Source: Alphaproteobacteria bacterium MarineAlpha9_Bin7 (GTDB lineage: Bacteria; Pseudomonadota; Alphaproteobacteria; UBA7887). Taken from it: a stretch of DNA of 16,638 nucleotides. Location: contig PTKD01000014.1 of NCBI GenBank assembly GCA_002938115.1, positions 1 through 16,638 on the forward strand, written 5' to 3'. Both the position numbers and the translations under genes were made by a program. Below are positions 1 to 8,011 of this stretch, one piece after another (the stretch's first letter is position 1; each line of letters starts with the position of its first letter). Under the pieces are notes generated by a model. The model was not told the origin of the DNA. It saw only the letters and a list, made by a program, of their open reading frames with translations, and did not search any database.

Positions 1-147
1 GCACGGGTGGTGCTACCGGTTGCTGTTTCATCTGCTTCTTTTGTGCGAGCAACGCTGGCACTCGCCGTTTCATCTGTTTGATCTGCACGGGTGGCGTTAC
101 CGGTCGCTGTTTCATCTGCTTCTTTTGTGCGAGCAACGCTGGCACTC
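1..147. repeat. 84-bp in-frame direct repeat
   Basis: Positions 1-63 and 85-147 match at 60 of 63 bases, giving a period of 84 bp (28 codons). The remainder of the unit (64-84) is only partly conserved with 148-168. The three differences within the 63 bp are at 11, 13 and 21. The repeat lies inside the minus-strand coding region and keeps frame, so copy number can change without breaking the gene. The array may continue past the left edge. Confidence 0.85.
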
Positions 148-416
148 ACTGCTTCATCTGCGCTGGTAGCGCTGTTACTTGTAGTATCTTGGGCTGCAGG
201 GTTAGGCTCTGACCCATTTGAAGTGTCAATCGGGACCGGTACGCGCTGCGATGATGGCGTTGTCACGGACGGTGGGTCGTCGGAATTGTGAACGAAGAGC
301 CAGGCGGCTACGCAAACAACCAAAACCCCGGCAGCCAGGGCCTTTTTAATGAGTCCTGTGCGCTTTGATGTCCCGGCGCCAGCCGCTGATCCAGTCTCTG
401 AGTTCGAATCCACCAC
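1..416 (-). CDS. Membrane-anchored repeat protein, N-terminal part (cut by left edge)
   Basis: I do not recognise this protein. The frame is open from a GTG at 416 to the window edge (138 codons). The start is supported by AAGGG a few bases upstream, and it lies 12 bases after the stop of the membrane protein gene at 429-1307, so the two probably form an operon. Residues 1-25 are hydrophilic and end in basic residues (LIKK). About 26-42 form one hydrophobic segment (ALAAGVLVVCVAAWLFV), which reads as a signal anchor with the rest outside the inner membrane. Residues 45-85 are rich in Pro, Ser and Thr. From about 91 an Ala/Thr/Glu/Asp-rich repeat of 28 residues begins (SASVARTKEADETATG...), with a second copy running into the edge. 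The opposite strand is also open over 91-291, but has no comparable start site or protein-like features. Any folded C-terminal domain lies outside the window. Confidence 0.65.
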   Translation of the reverse strand, partial: MVDSNSETGSAAGAGTSKRTGLIKKALAAGVLVVCVAAWLFVHNSDDPPSVTTPSSQRVPVPIDTSNGSEPNPAAQDTTSNSATSADEAVSASVARTKEADETATGNATRADQTDETASASVARTKEADETATGSTTR

Positions 417-428
417 GATGCCCTTACA

Positions 429-1307
429 TTAACTCTCGATAGTCCGCTGTGCAATCAATGTGGCTGGTGAAAAACTATAGGCGTCATAGGCGCTTTCCAG
501 GTGAGCTGCTACCAGGCCGGTAATGGCCAATGGAACAACACTTATCATGCCCATCGCCAATACCGATCCTTTTTGACTCGGAATAAACCGCGTAATTCCT
601 TGATGAATAAATAGTAGGGTCAGAAGTGGCAACATTGCGAAAATCGAAGCCCCGCCGAATAAAGTTAACTGACTAACCAACGCAAGTATAGGCACTATGC
701 CGATGTACATGGCAGGTTGGTTGAATCGGAAATTTAAATTCCGCCATGACACAAAACAAGCGCCTGCAGTGGCGGTTGCCACTGCAAGAGCCAGCTGCGC
801 AACCGATGCAGATTCCCCTAGTCCCGAAGCGATGCTGATACCAATCGCACCAAAGATCAGAATAAGAAATCCATGAAACCTGTAATCACTTATCGTATCG
901 AATTGTTTGAAGGTTGTGAGTGAGATCAAAATTAAAACCAGTGCCGACAAAAGGGCGGATGGGTTCCTCCAGGTAAGTATCGGACTTGCTAGCCAGCCCA
1001 CAACAATAAGCGCCAAGAGCCAACATAGAATCTTTGTTACGGTCCTGTTCTTATTAGCGATAATCGCAGCAGGTATAGTAAGGAGGACAATATAAAACCA
1101 TTTCTGGCTAGAACTACGTGGTGGGAATGGGGGAAGGTCGAGAATTACCAAATATCCAGCCAAAATACCTGCTGCAATACCGAAAACAGTCCAGTGTGCT
1201 CCTCTTACGCCATCCAGTGGCAATTGAATCAGGAAAGCGCAAAACATTGAAACGGTAAAAGGTAGAATAATGCTTTGTCCTATTGGGTGGGCCAGTAAGT
1301 CGAGCAT
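429..1307 (-). CDS. Polytopic inner-membrane protein of unknown function
   Basis: I do not recognise this 292-residue protein. It is very hydrophobic, with about nine or ten likely transmembrane segments. Counted from the ATG they lie near residues 10-30, 38-58, 70-86, 92-109, 116-132, 144-162, 168-188, 200-236 (two) and 247-268. Loops are short and there is no obvious catalytic motif; one proline-rich loop (LPPFPPRSSS) sits near 58-68. The ATG at 1307 is preferred over a TTG six bases upstream, because GGAAG lies at a workable distance (9 bases) from the ATG and too close to the TTG. The next gene downstream on the same strand, the membrane-anchored repeat protein, starts 12 bases after this stop, so co-transcription is likely. 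A small transporter or a polymer-export or assembly component are possibilities, but nothing in the sequence decides between them. Confidence 0.8.
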   Translation of the reverse strand: MLDLLAHPIGQSIILPFTVSMFCAFLIQLPLDGVRGAHWTVFGIAAGILAGYLVILDLPPFPPRSSSQKWFYIVLLTIPAAIIANKNRTVTKILCWLLALIVVGWLASPILTWRNPSALLSALVLILISLTTFKQFDTISDYRFHGFLILIFGAIGISIASGLGESASVAQLALAVATATAGACFVSWRNLNFRFNQPAMYIGIVPILALVSQLTLFGGASIFAMLPLLTLLFIHQGITRFIPSQKGSVLAMGMISVVPLAITGLVAAHLESAYDAYSFSPATLIAQRTIES

Positions 1308-1330
1308 TTTCAATTGCTTCCAGTGTGCTA

Positions 1331-1360
1331 TTGGCGGCGGAGTACGGGATTCTGTATAGG
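1331..1360 (+). promoter_or_regulatory. Possible promoter for the LOG-family gene
   Basis: TTGGCG (1331-1336), 18 bases, then TATAGG (1355-1360). Each hexamer matches the sigma70 consensus at four of six positions, and the -10 is the same hexamer as in the tRNA-Met promoter of this window. It would give a leader of about 100 bases. This is a weak call from pattern alone. Confidence 0.3.
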
Positions 1361-1468
1361 GTGTAGGTTTAATACTTCCGTGTTATCAATCTTTTGGTCA
1401 AGTGCGTCCCGTGATTTTTTTGGGCCGCAGTTGGTGCTTGTCAAAGCTAAAGTACGTGGGGCCCGATA

Positions 1469-2020
1469 GTGAAGACTTTGTGCGTCTTTTGTGGATCAAA
1501 CCTTGGCATCAGACCAGTGCATAGAGAGCGCGCTCACGAGTTCGGTATTCAATTGGCAAGGCGGGGCATAAGGCTAGTGTATGGTGGCGGTCAGATTGGT
1601 TTGATGGGCGTCCTAGCAGATGCTGTGCTTTCTAACGGCGGAGTAGCTATAGGGGTTATCCCTAGATTTCTTATGATTCCTGGGATAGCTCATTTAAATC
1701 TCACGAAACTGGAGGTTGTGGAAGACATGCATGCGCGCAAACAGCGCATGTTTGAGCTTTCGAACGCCTTTGCGGTGCTTCCGGGCGGACTAGGAACGTT
1801 AGACGAAGCTGTCGAAATGATCACCTGGGGTCAGCTCCGACTGCACGAAAAACCCATTGTTATGTTGGGGAGTGATCAATTCTGGGCGCCGTTTTCCGCA
1901 CTGTTAGACCAACTGATATTGGAAGGTTTTGCGCCACGGAGGGCTGAGCGCTTGTTCACGATTGCAGACAACATTAATCAAATGATTGACATTATTGATA
2001 GCGGCGAAAACTATCCTTAG
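1469..2020 (+). CDS. LOG-family protein (TIGR00730), probable nucleoside 5'-monophosphate phosphoribohydrolase
   Basis: This 183-residue protein fits the LOG/TIGR00730 family, which has a Rossmann-like fold. Visible hallmarks are the N-terminal strand and loop VFCGSN (6-11), the glycine-rich turn VYGGGQIGLMG (37-47), the basic stretch MHARKQRM (87-94) and the family signature PGGLGTLDE (105-113), which carries the phosphate-binding loop and the catalytic Glu. Family members release ribose 5-phosphate from cytokinin-type or ordinary nucleoside monophosphates. The physiological substrate in bacteria is often unclear, and older annotations call members lysine decarboxylase, which is not supported by these motifs. 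The start is a GTG, and it puts the first beta strand (KTLCVFCGS) where the family expects it. icd follows 127 bases downstream on the same strand with its own good ribosome-binding site. Confidence 0.88.
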   Translation: MKTLCVFCGSNLGIRPVHRERAHEFGIQLARRGIRLVYGGGQIGLMGVLADAVLSNGGVAIGVIPRFLMIPGIAHLNLTKLEVVEDMHARKQRMFELSNAFAVLPGGLGTLDEAVEMITWGQLRLHEKPIVMLGSDQFWAPFSALLDQLILEGFAPRRAERLFTIADNINQMIDIIDSGENYP

Positions 2021-2135
2021 GACGTTGAACGAGGCTATTGATAACAGTTGCAAGGTAAATTTATCCAATTGTTATGGTCTGGCAGGGTTTGTTTCAACTG
2101 ATATGCGTGAGTCCGCGGCATCCACATTATCCCTC

Positions 2136-2140
2136 AGGAG
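2136..2140 (+). promoter_or_regulatory. Ribosome-binding site that fixes the icd start
   Basis: AGGAG lies seven bases before the ATG at 2148. It rules out the much longer open frame that begins at 1986 inside the preceding gene. Confidence 0.85.
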
Positions 2141-2147
2141 AGCGTAC

Positions 2148-3362
2148 ATGAAGAAGATCAAGGTGGCTAACCCCGTAGTGGAGCTTGATGGCGATGAGAT
2201 GACCCGCGTAATTTGGAGGTTAATCAAGGACAAACTGATACTGCCATACCTTGATATTGATCTTAAGTATTACGATCTTGGCATCGAATCACGGGATGCG
2301 ACCGACGACCAAATTACGGTCGAAGCTGCAAAGGCAATTCAAAGAGAAGGAGTTGGAGTGAAGTGTGCGACCATCACTCCTGACGAAGAGCGTGTTTCAG
2401 AATTTAAGCTGAAGCGCATGTATCGATCCCCAAACGGTACCATACGAAACCTCATTGGTGGGACTGTCTTTCGGCAACCAATTCTGTGCGACAATGTTCC
2501 ACGTTTGGTACCGGGCTGGAAGAAACCCATCGTTATCGGCCGCCACGCATTCGGAGATCAGTACCGCGCCACAGATTTTATTATTCCCGGAGCTGGAAAA
2601 ATGACGATCCGATTTGAGCCTAAAGACGGCGGTGAAGGCTTTGAGCACGAGGTTTATGATTTTCCAGGCAGTGGAATTGCGCTCGGTATGTACAACCTTG
2701 ACGATTCAATCAGGGGATTTGCACGGGCTACATTCAACCATGGCCTGGAGCTTGGTTGGCCAGTCTATATGTCAACAAAAAATACTATCCTCAAGGCATA
2801 TGATGGTCGTTTTAAAGATCTGTTTCAGGAAATCTACGAAAAAGAGTTCCGAGCGCGTTTTGAGAAAAAGAAAATTACCTATGAACATAGACTTATTGAT
2901 GACATGGTTGCGTGTGCTCTTAAATGGGAAGGAGGATTTGTTTGGGCCTGCAAAAATTATGACGGTGATGTACAATCCGATATTGTGGCGCAAGGGTTCG
3001 GCTCATTAGGTTTGATGACATCCGTTTTACTTACGCCTGATGGCAATACCGTGGAGGCCGAGGCGGCACACGGAACGGTTACTCGACATTTTCGGCAATA
3101 CCAGCAAGGTCTAGAAACCTCAACTAACCCAATCGCGTCAATTTATGCGTGGACTCGCGGGCTTTACCATCGAGGTCGGTTTGATGGCACGCCTGAGGTT
3201 ATGGCATTCGCTGAGACCTTGGAAAAGGTTTGTGTTGAAACCGTTGAATCTGGACAGATGACAAAAGATCTGGCCATTCTGATTGGGCCGGAGCAAAGGT
3301 GGCTTACCACCAGCCAATTTTTAGATCAACTTGATCAGAAGCTGCAAGCTGCGATGAATTAA
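2148..3362 (+). CDS. icd: NADP-dependent isocitrate dehydrogenase (eukaryote-like type)
   Basis: The enzyme oxidatively decarboxylates isocitrate to 2-oxoglutarate in the TCA cycle, making NADPH. At 404 residues it resembles human IDH1/2 and the alphaproteobacterial enzymes rather than E. coli Icd. The human IDH1 substrate residues fall at the same numbers here: Ser94, Asn96, Arg100, Arg109, Arg132 and Tyr139 (SPNGTIR; VFRQ; IGRHAFGDQY). The metal-binding aspartates are in the region IDDMVA and NYDGDVQSD. The NADP loop HGTVTRHFRQYQ keeps the His and Arg that select NADP. The frame is open further upstream (from 1986), but the start is clearly the ATG at 2148: AGGAG sits 7 bases before it, and the family N-terminus KIKVANPVVELDGDEMTR follows at once. 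The gene converges on alaS, whose stop is 111 bases away. Confidence 0.96.
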   Translation: MKKIKVANPVVELDGDEMTRVIWRLIKDKLILPYLDIDLKYYDLGIESRDATDDQITVEAAKAIQREGVGVKCATITPDEERVSEFKLKRMYRSPNGTIRNLIGGTVFRQPILCDNVPRLVPGWKKPIVIGRHAFGDQYRATDFIIPGAGKMTIRFEPKDGGEGFEHEVYDFPGSGIALGMYNLDDSIRGFARATFNHGLELGWPVYMSTKNTILKAYDGRFKDLFQEIYEKEFRARFEKKKITYEHRLIDDMVACALKWEGGFVWACKNYDGDVQSDIVAQGFGSLGLMTSVLLTPDGNTVEAEAAHGTVTRHFRQYQQGLETSTNPIASIYAWTRGLYHRGRFDGTPEVMAFAETLEKVCVETVESGQMTKDLAILIGPEQRWLTTSQFLDQLDQKLQAAMN

Positions 3363-3441
3363 GTGCAGACAAGGTCAGCAGGCCAACGACCAAAATCGAT
3401 ATTTAGTCTGAATACTCCTACAGTTGTACTTGCTTCGGGGA

Positions 3442-3460
3442 GCCGTTCCTGAGGAGCGGC
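3442..3460. terminator. Hairpin between convergent icd and alaS
   Basis: GCCGTTCC, loop TGA, GGAGCGGC form an 8-bp stem with one G-T pair, lying between the stops of icd and alaS. Neither side is followed by a run of T, so it is not a standard intrinsic terminator. It could still end or stabilise transcripts from both directions. Confidence 0.35.
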
Positions 3461-3473
3461 CGGTGAATACCAA

Positions 3474-6137
3474 CTATCCACCCAATTCCGAAGCAATATT
3501 TATAAGCTCTTTTTCTACCGCATCCAGTGCCTTGGAAGATGACCCTACGTTGGGGCCACCGGCCTGGGCCATATCTCTTCGGCCTCCCCCGCCTGTCCCG
3601 CCAAGCGCAGCTGCGCCTACCCTGACAAGTGCTACGGCATCGATTCGTTCTGTGAGGTCCTCTGATACCCCAACAGCTATCGCAGCCTTCCCATCGCTTT
3701 CAGTTACCAATGCGAATACACCAGATCCAAGTTTCTTTTTAAGATCATCGACTAGGCCGCGGAGGTCACGTGCCGGCACTCCGATGAGTTGGCGTCCCGT
3801 AAATTGAATTCCACCAACTTCTTTCGTGTCCTCGGAAATTTCGATTGCGCTCCCACCGGTTGCTATTAGACGACGAGCATCGGCCAATTCTTTTTCCAGG
3901 TGTTTTCTTTCCTTGAGTAGCGATACAACTCGCTCAGACAGTGCGCCTGGCGCGACTTTAAGCGTGTTGGCTGATGCACGCAAAATGGCATCTTGCTCTC
4001 GACTCAGAGATAGGATGCCGGTGCCAGTCAATGCCTCTAGCCGACGAATTCCAGCGCCGACTGCGCTTTCACTGATGATTCGGAATAGACCTATGTCACC
4101 CGTTCGGGAGACATGGGTGCCGCCACACAGCTCGATTGAATAGTTTCCCTTGTCGCCCCCCATGGATATCACTCGGACCTCATCGCCATATTTTTCACCG
4201 AATAAAGCAAGTGCACCATGTTGGATTGCTTCGTCCGGTCTCATTATCGATGTTGTGACTGGATCGTTGGCAAGAATTTGTTGATTCACCTCAGTTTCAA
4301 CGATTGCTAGCTCTTCGTCATGAATCCTCTTTGGGTGACTGATATCGAAGCGTAGACGATCAGGTGCAACTAATGATCCCTTTTGGCTAATGTGTTCTCC
4401 GAGGCACCTTCGCAGGGCGGTGTGGAGTAAATGGGTAGCAGAATGGTTACGACGTAGTGCGGACCGCCGCCTTTCATCAACTGCCAAGTGCACCGACGCA
4501 TCAACTATCAAGGTTCCAGAAACTACTGTCCCTATATGTACAAAAAGGTTTGTTGCCATTGTGATGGTGTTGCTAACTTCCAGTTGGAGACCTGCGGAAT
4601 CGGTAATGGTACCCGCATCTCCGATTTGGCCACCTGACTCGGCGTAAAATGGAGTTTGGTTGACAACAACCATCACCTCCGATCCGGCCTCGGCACGATC
4701 GATCTGCTGCTCTGCGCTGATGATGGAAAGTACTTCTCCATCGGCATCGTTCGTATTGTAACCAAGGAACTCACTGCCCCCGACCGAATCACGAATCTGA
4801 AACCAAAGCTCGTCAGTTGCACTAACTCCGGAACCCGTCCAATTTCGCCGCGCCTCGGTGCGTTGTTTTTCCATAGCGATATCAAACCCTGCGCGATCTA
4901 CTGTCCGACCTGTGGTCCGCAAAGCATCTTCCGTGAGATCCAAGGGGAACCCGTACGTGTCGTAAAGTTTGAAGGCAACCTCTCCTGGAAGACTAGCCTT
5001 ATCATCCAGCGTTTGGGTGGCTTCATCGAGGAGACGCAATCCTCGGCCAAGCGTTTCACGGAAGCGCGTTTCTTCGAGCTTTAGAGTCTCCGTAATAAGT
5101 GCCTGGGCGCGACCTAGTTCGGGAAATGCCAGTCCCATCTCGTTGGTCAGAGCTGGCACCAGGCGCCACATAAGTGGTTCCTTTACTCCCATCATGTGAA
5201 TATGACGCATCGCGCGTCGCATGATTCTCCGAAGCACGTAGCCTCTACCTTCGTTGGACGGCATGACGCCATCGGCTAGTAAAAAACTTGCTGCACGTAA
5301 ATGGTCTGCGACGACTCTATGAGAGGATATGTGGACGTCGTCCGCCGCGATACCACTCTCATCAACTGAAGCCTTAATTAATTGTTTAAAAAGATCTGTT
5401 TCGTAGTTGTCCTGAACACCTTGAAGAACAGCCGTGATTCGCTCGAGTCCCATGCCCGTATCGATGGCAGGATTTGGAAGATCGACGCGTCCAATACCCT
5501 GTCGCTCTTCGAACTGCATAAATACTAGATTCCATATTTCAACGAATCTGTCCCCGTCGTGATTTGGGCTTCCGGGCGGTCCACCCGGCACATGTTCTCC
5601 GTGATCATAAAAAATTTCCGAACAAGGTCCGCATGGGCCAGTGTCCCCCATGGCCCAAAAATTATCATTCGTATCAATTCTAATAATACGACTTTCATGA
5701 AGCCCTGAGATTGAACGCCATAGATCGAATGCATCATCATCCTTATGAAACACAGTCACTAAAAGTCGATCTTTTTCTAACTGAAACTCTTCTTGAATTA
5801 GTTTCCATGCGAGCTCAATTGCACGTTCCTTGAAATAGTCACCAAAGGAAAAATTTCCGAGCATCTCAAAGAATGTGTGATGCCGCGCCGTATACCCGAC
5901 ATTATCTAGGTCATTGTGCTTTCCACCTGCGCGAACGCACTTTTGGCTCGTTGTGGCACGTGGTATGGCTCGTTCCTCGGTGCCTGTAAAAACATTCTTA
6001 AACTGAACCATTCCAGCATTGGTAAACAGAAGGGAGGGGTCATTGTGGGGCACAAGCGGTCCCGAGGGCACGATTTCGTGCCCATTAGCCGCAAAATAAT
6101 TCAGGAACGTGTCACGAATTTCGCTGGTGCTCGGCAT
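3474..6137 (-). CDS. alaS: Alanyl-tRNA synthetase
   Basis: A cytoplasmic class II synthetase that charges tRNA-Ala and edits mischarged Ser and Gly. With an ATG start at 6137 it has 887 residues, a full-length bacterial AlaRS. In order: the catalytic core with motif 1 (NGHEIVPSGPLVP, about 18-30), motif 2 (KCVRAGGKHNDL, about 66-77, followed by ARHHTFFEMLGNFSFGDYF) and motif 3 (GRGYVLRRIMRR, about 297-308). The editing domain has its zinc-site residues HSATH (565-569) and CGGTH (671-675). A C-terminal C-Ala domain ends with the glycine-rich GGTGGGGRRDMAQAGG. The open frame reaches a GTG at 6149, but the nearby GGAG touches that GTG and is 11 bases from the ATG at 6137, so the ATG is preferred, with modest certainty. 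recA lies upstream on the same strand, as in many alphaproteobacteria, but 402 bases away. Confidence 0.96.
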   Translation of the reverse strand: MPSTSEIRDTFLNYFAANGHEIVPSGPLVPHNDPSLLFTNAGMVQFKNVFTGTEERAIPRATTSQKCVRAGGKHNDLDNVGYTARHHTFFEMLGNFSFGDYFKERAIELAWKLIQEEFQLEKDRLLVTVFHKDDDAFDLWRSISGLHESRIIRIDTNDNFWAMGDTGPCGPCSEIFYDHGEHVPGGPPGSPNHDGDRFVEIWNLVFMQFEERQGIGRVDLPNPAIDTGMGLERITAVLQGVQDNYETDLFKQLIKASVDESGIAADDVHISSHRVVADHLRAASFLLADGVMPSNEGRGYVLRRIMRRAMRHIHMMGVKEPLMWRLVPALTNEMGLAFPELGRAQALITETLKLEETRFRETLGRGLRLLDEATQTLDDKASLPGEVAFKLYDTYGFPLDLTEDALRTTGRTVDRAGFDIAMEKQRTEARRNWTGSGVSATDELWFQIRDSVGGSEFLGYNTNDADGEVLSIISAEQQIDRAEAGSEVMVVVNQTPFYAESGGQIGDAGTITDSAGLQLEVSNTITMATNLFVHIGTVVSGTLIVDASVHLAVDERRRSALRRNHSATHLLHTALRRCLGEHISQKGSLVAPDRLRFDISHPKRIHDEELAIVETEVNQQILANDPVTTSIMRPDEAIQHGALALFGEKYGDEVRVISMGGDKGNYSIELCGGTHVSRTGDIGLFRIISESAVGAGIRRLEALTGTGILSLSREQDAILRASANTLKVAPGALSERVVSLLKERKHLEKELADARRLIATGGSAIEISEDTKEVGGIQFTGRQLIGVPARDLRGLVDDLKKKLGSGVFALVTESDGKAAIAVGVSEDLTERIDAVALVRVGAAALGGTGGGGRRDMAQAGGPNVGSSSKALDAVEKELINIASELGG

Positions 6138-6539
6138 TTCGGAAACCACTCCATGGCCCTGGTAAGTCTGCGGAACAGTCTAGGAATATATTTTGTCAAT
6201 AGCGCAGCGTTATCGCTTTTAGACTATCCCGGAAAAGTGACTGAATGTGGCTTTTAGCGGTTGGTTGCGGCGGTGTCTAGGCGTGGCTGTAAGCACAACC
6301 CTCAAATGTTTCTACGCTCAGTGCCGTCCGAGCGCAGGAAATGATTGGACTGGTGATTCGTCTGGCCTAAATGAGCCGTCCATGCCTGCATCAATTGATA
6401 CGGATCATCCCGATCGGAAAGTAGCTCTCAACTACATCCAGGTAACTTACCCAGTATTCGGGGTAATCTATAGTTCTATCCACGATATTAGAGAAAATAC
6501 TTCAAAACACTCGGAGTTCGTGAAAATAGGTATAGGGCT
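6138..6539. other. 402-bp non-coding stretch between recA and alaS
   Basis: On the minus strand a perfect -35 hexamer TTGACA (6199-6194) lies about 60 bases before the alaS start. The hexamer 17 bases downstream (GTTCCG) is a poor -10, so this is only a candidate alaS promoter. TTACCC and GGGTAA around 6448-6467 could form a small hairpin, without a T-run. A plus-strand frame at 6247-6543 is open but has no credible ribosome-binding site and overlaps the recA stop. No tRNA, T-box or other RNA is recognised. Confidence 0.5.
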
Positions 6540-7628
6540 TTAGGCTTCAGCGGTAACCACCGTCTCAGTTTTTTCTGAAGTGTTGGATTTGCTCGAATCA
6601 AGTTCAGTTAGACCTGCTTGTGACCGGACTGCGTTCTCTATCGACGTCGCTATATCCGGATTGTCGATTAAAAATTGTTTTGCATTTTCACGTCCTTGGC
6701 CAATCCTTTGATCATTGTAGGAGTACCATGAGCCAGACTTCTCAATTACGCCACCAGTGGCACCGAGGTCTAGCAGTTCTCCCACTTTAGAGATGCCAAC
6801 GCCATACATTATGTCAAACTCAACGGTCTTAAATGGCGGTGCTAACTTATTTTTAACCACTTTGACCCGTGTGTGGTTGCCTACGATTTCATCGCGGTCC
6901 TTAATTGCGCCAATGCGTCGAATATCAAGCCGTATCGAGGCATAAAACTTTAAAGCATTGCCACCCGTAGTCGTCTCCGGGCTGCCGTACATAACGCCGA
7001 TCTTCATCCGAATTTGGTTTATAAAAATTAGAGTGCATCTAGATTTGGCAATCGAGCTGGTGAGTTTGCGTAATGCTTGGCTCATTAATCGTGCTTGCAA
7101 CCCAACGTGAACGTCCCCCATCTCGCCTTCCAATTCAGCGCGTGGCACCAAGGCGGCAACGCTATCCACGACAAGAGCATCAACTGCGCCGGAACGGACT
7201 AGTGTATCAGCGATTTCAAGCGCTTGTTCTCCAGTATCGGGTTGAGAGATCAGCAACTCATCGGTGTTCACCCCAAGTTTTCCGGCATAAATAGGGTCAA
7301 GGGCGTGTTCAGCGTCGATAAAAGCGCAGGCCCCGCCACGCCTTTGTGCTTCAGCCAATACGTGCAATGCAAGGGTGGTTTTACCGGAACTCTCTGGACC
7401 ATAAATTTCTACTACTCGGCCACGTGGTAGACCCCCAATACCAAGTGCAACATCGAGTGCCAGTGAGCCAGTTGGAATCACCTCAGTCTCGACCACCTTG
7501 CCGCTTTCTCCGAGTTTCATGATCGAGCCTTTTCCGAAGGCTCGCTCTATTTGACTAAGGGCAGTGTCGAGCGCTTTTTGCTTGTCCATATCCTCGATTC
7601 CAACAACTCGTAGTGACGGTTCTGACAT
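6540..7628 (-). CDS. recA: Recombinase RecA
   Basis: RecA forms ATP-dependent filaments on single-stranded DNA, carries out strand exchange and triggers LexA self-cleavage. From the ATG at 7628 it has 362 residues. The Walker A loop GPESSGKT is at 77-84, the Walker B strand is ALVVDSVAAL, and the DNA-binding loop region (MSQALRKLTSSIAKS, then FINQIRMKIGVMYGSPETT) is intact. The tail (SSKSNTSEKTETVVTAEA) is polar and mildly acidic, as usual. The open frame extends to a TTG at 7670, but GGGAG at the right spacing precedes the ATG at 7628, and family similarity begins after it. A LexA box lies about 120 bases upstream, so SOS control is expected. Confidence 0.98.
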   Translation of the reverse strand: MSEPSLRVVGIEDMDKQKALDTALSQIERAFGKGSIMKLGESGKVVETEVIPTGSLALDVALGIGGLPRGRVVEIYGPESSGKTTLALHVLAEAQRRGGACAFIDAEHALDPIYAGKLGVNTDELLISQPDTGEQALEIADTLVRSGAVDALVVDSVAALVPRAELEGEMGDVHVGLQARLMSQALRKLTSSIAKSRCTLIFINQIRMKIGVMYGSPETTTGGNALKFYASIRLDIRRIGAIKDRDEIVGNHTRVKVVKNKLAPPFKTVEFDIMYGVGISKVGELLDLGATGGVIEKSGSWYSYNDQRIGQGRENAKQFLIDNPDIATSIENAVRSQAGLTELDSSKSNTSEKTETVVTAEA

Positions 7629-8011
7629 AAGAATGTTCTCCCTTATTCCACAGGCTCTTCTACGTTGCAATCAGAGTATCGTACCACTTTTGTTCTATTT
7701 TGCAAGTAAGGTACCTAAGTCTATAATATCAATAGATAAAATACCTCATAGTTCTATTTATGTTCTGATTTTTCTGACACATAATGGACAAAAATCAGAG
7801 CTCCACGTAAACGCGAGAAAATCCGGGAGGAAGTGTGACATTAGCGGGCAGTGTGGAGGAGAGGTTTTCTTACGATGGACATGGCTGTTATGGGTTGCGG
7901 TATGAGCAGAGGGGATGATGTTTGGCAGTGCTTGGGCGTTTAGGGTTTTACGGAAAGAGAGGGTCGTGCTAAGAGCGATTAGGGTCCATTAAACAAAGTG
8001 GAATTAACTAT
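7629..8011. other. 383-bp intergenic region upstream of recA
   Basis: The left half carries the recA leader and LexA box. The right half (about 7790-8011) is rich in G and A on the plus strand. It contains a 22-codon open frame (7875-7943, encoding MDMAVMGCGMSRG...) preceded by GGAGGAGAGG about ten bases away. This could be a chance small ORF; nothing else supports it. No RNA gene is recognised. Confidence 0.5.
7751..7765. promoter_or_regulatory. LexA (SOS) box upstream of recA
   Basis: The sequence GTTCTATTTATGTTC is an exact match to the direct-repeat operator GTTC-N7-GTTC used by alphaproteobacterial LexA. In the direction of recA it reads GAAC-N7-GAAC. A possible -10 (TATTAT, minus strand 7728-7723) lies where a -35 would overlap the box, which suits repression by occlusion, although no good -35 hexamer is visible. 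The match of both half-sites at the exact spacing, upstream of recA, makes chance unlikely. Confidence 0.85.

Noticed and set aside
91..291. Plus-strand open frame with a hydrophobic start (66 codons)
   Set aside because: It is the complement of the repeat-protein gene, whose minus-strand frame has a good ribosome-binding site, a clear anchor segment and operon spacing.
1469..2020. Annotation of the LOG-family gene as lysine decarboxylase
   Set aside because: There is no PLP-binding motif; the PGGxGTxxE signature belongs to the phosphoribohydrolase family.
6247..6543. Plus-strand open frame of 98 codons between recA and alaS
   Set aside because: It has a GTG start without a ribosome-binding site, overlaps the recA stop, and its composition does not resemble a folded protein.
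7875..7943. 22-codon small ORF preceded by a purine-rich stretch
   Set aside because: The length is within chance expectation and there is no conserved or recognisable peptide; kept only as a note in the intergenic entry.
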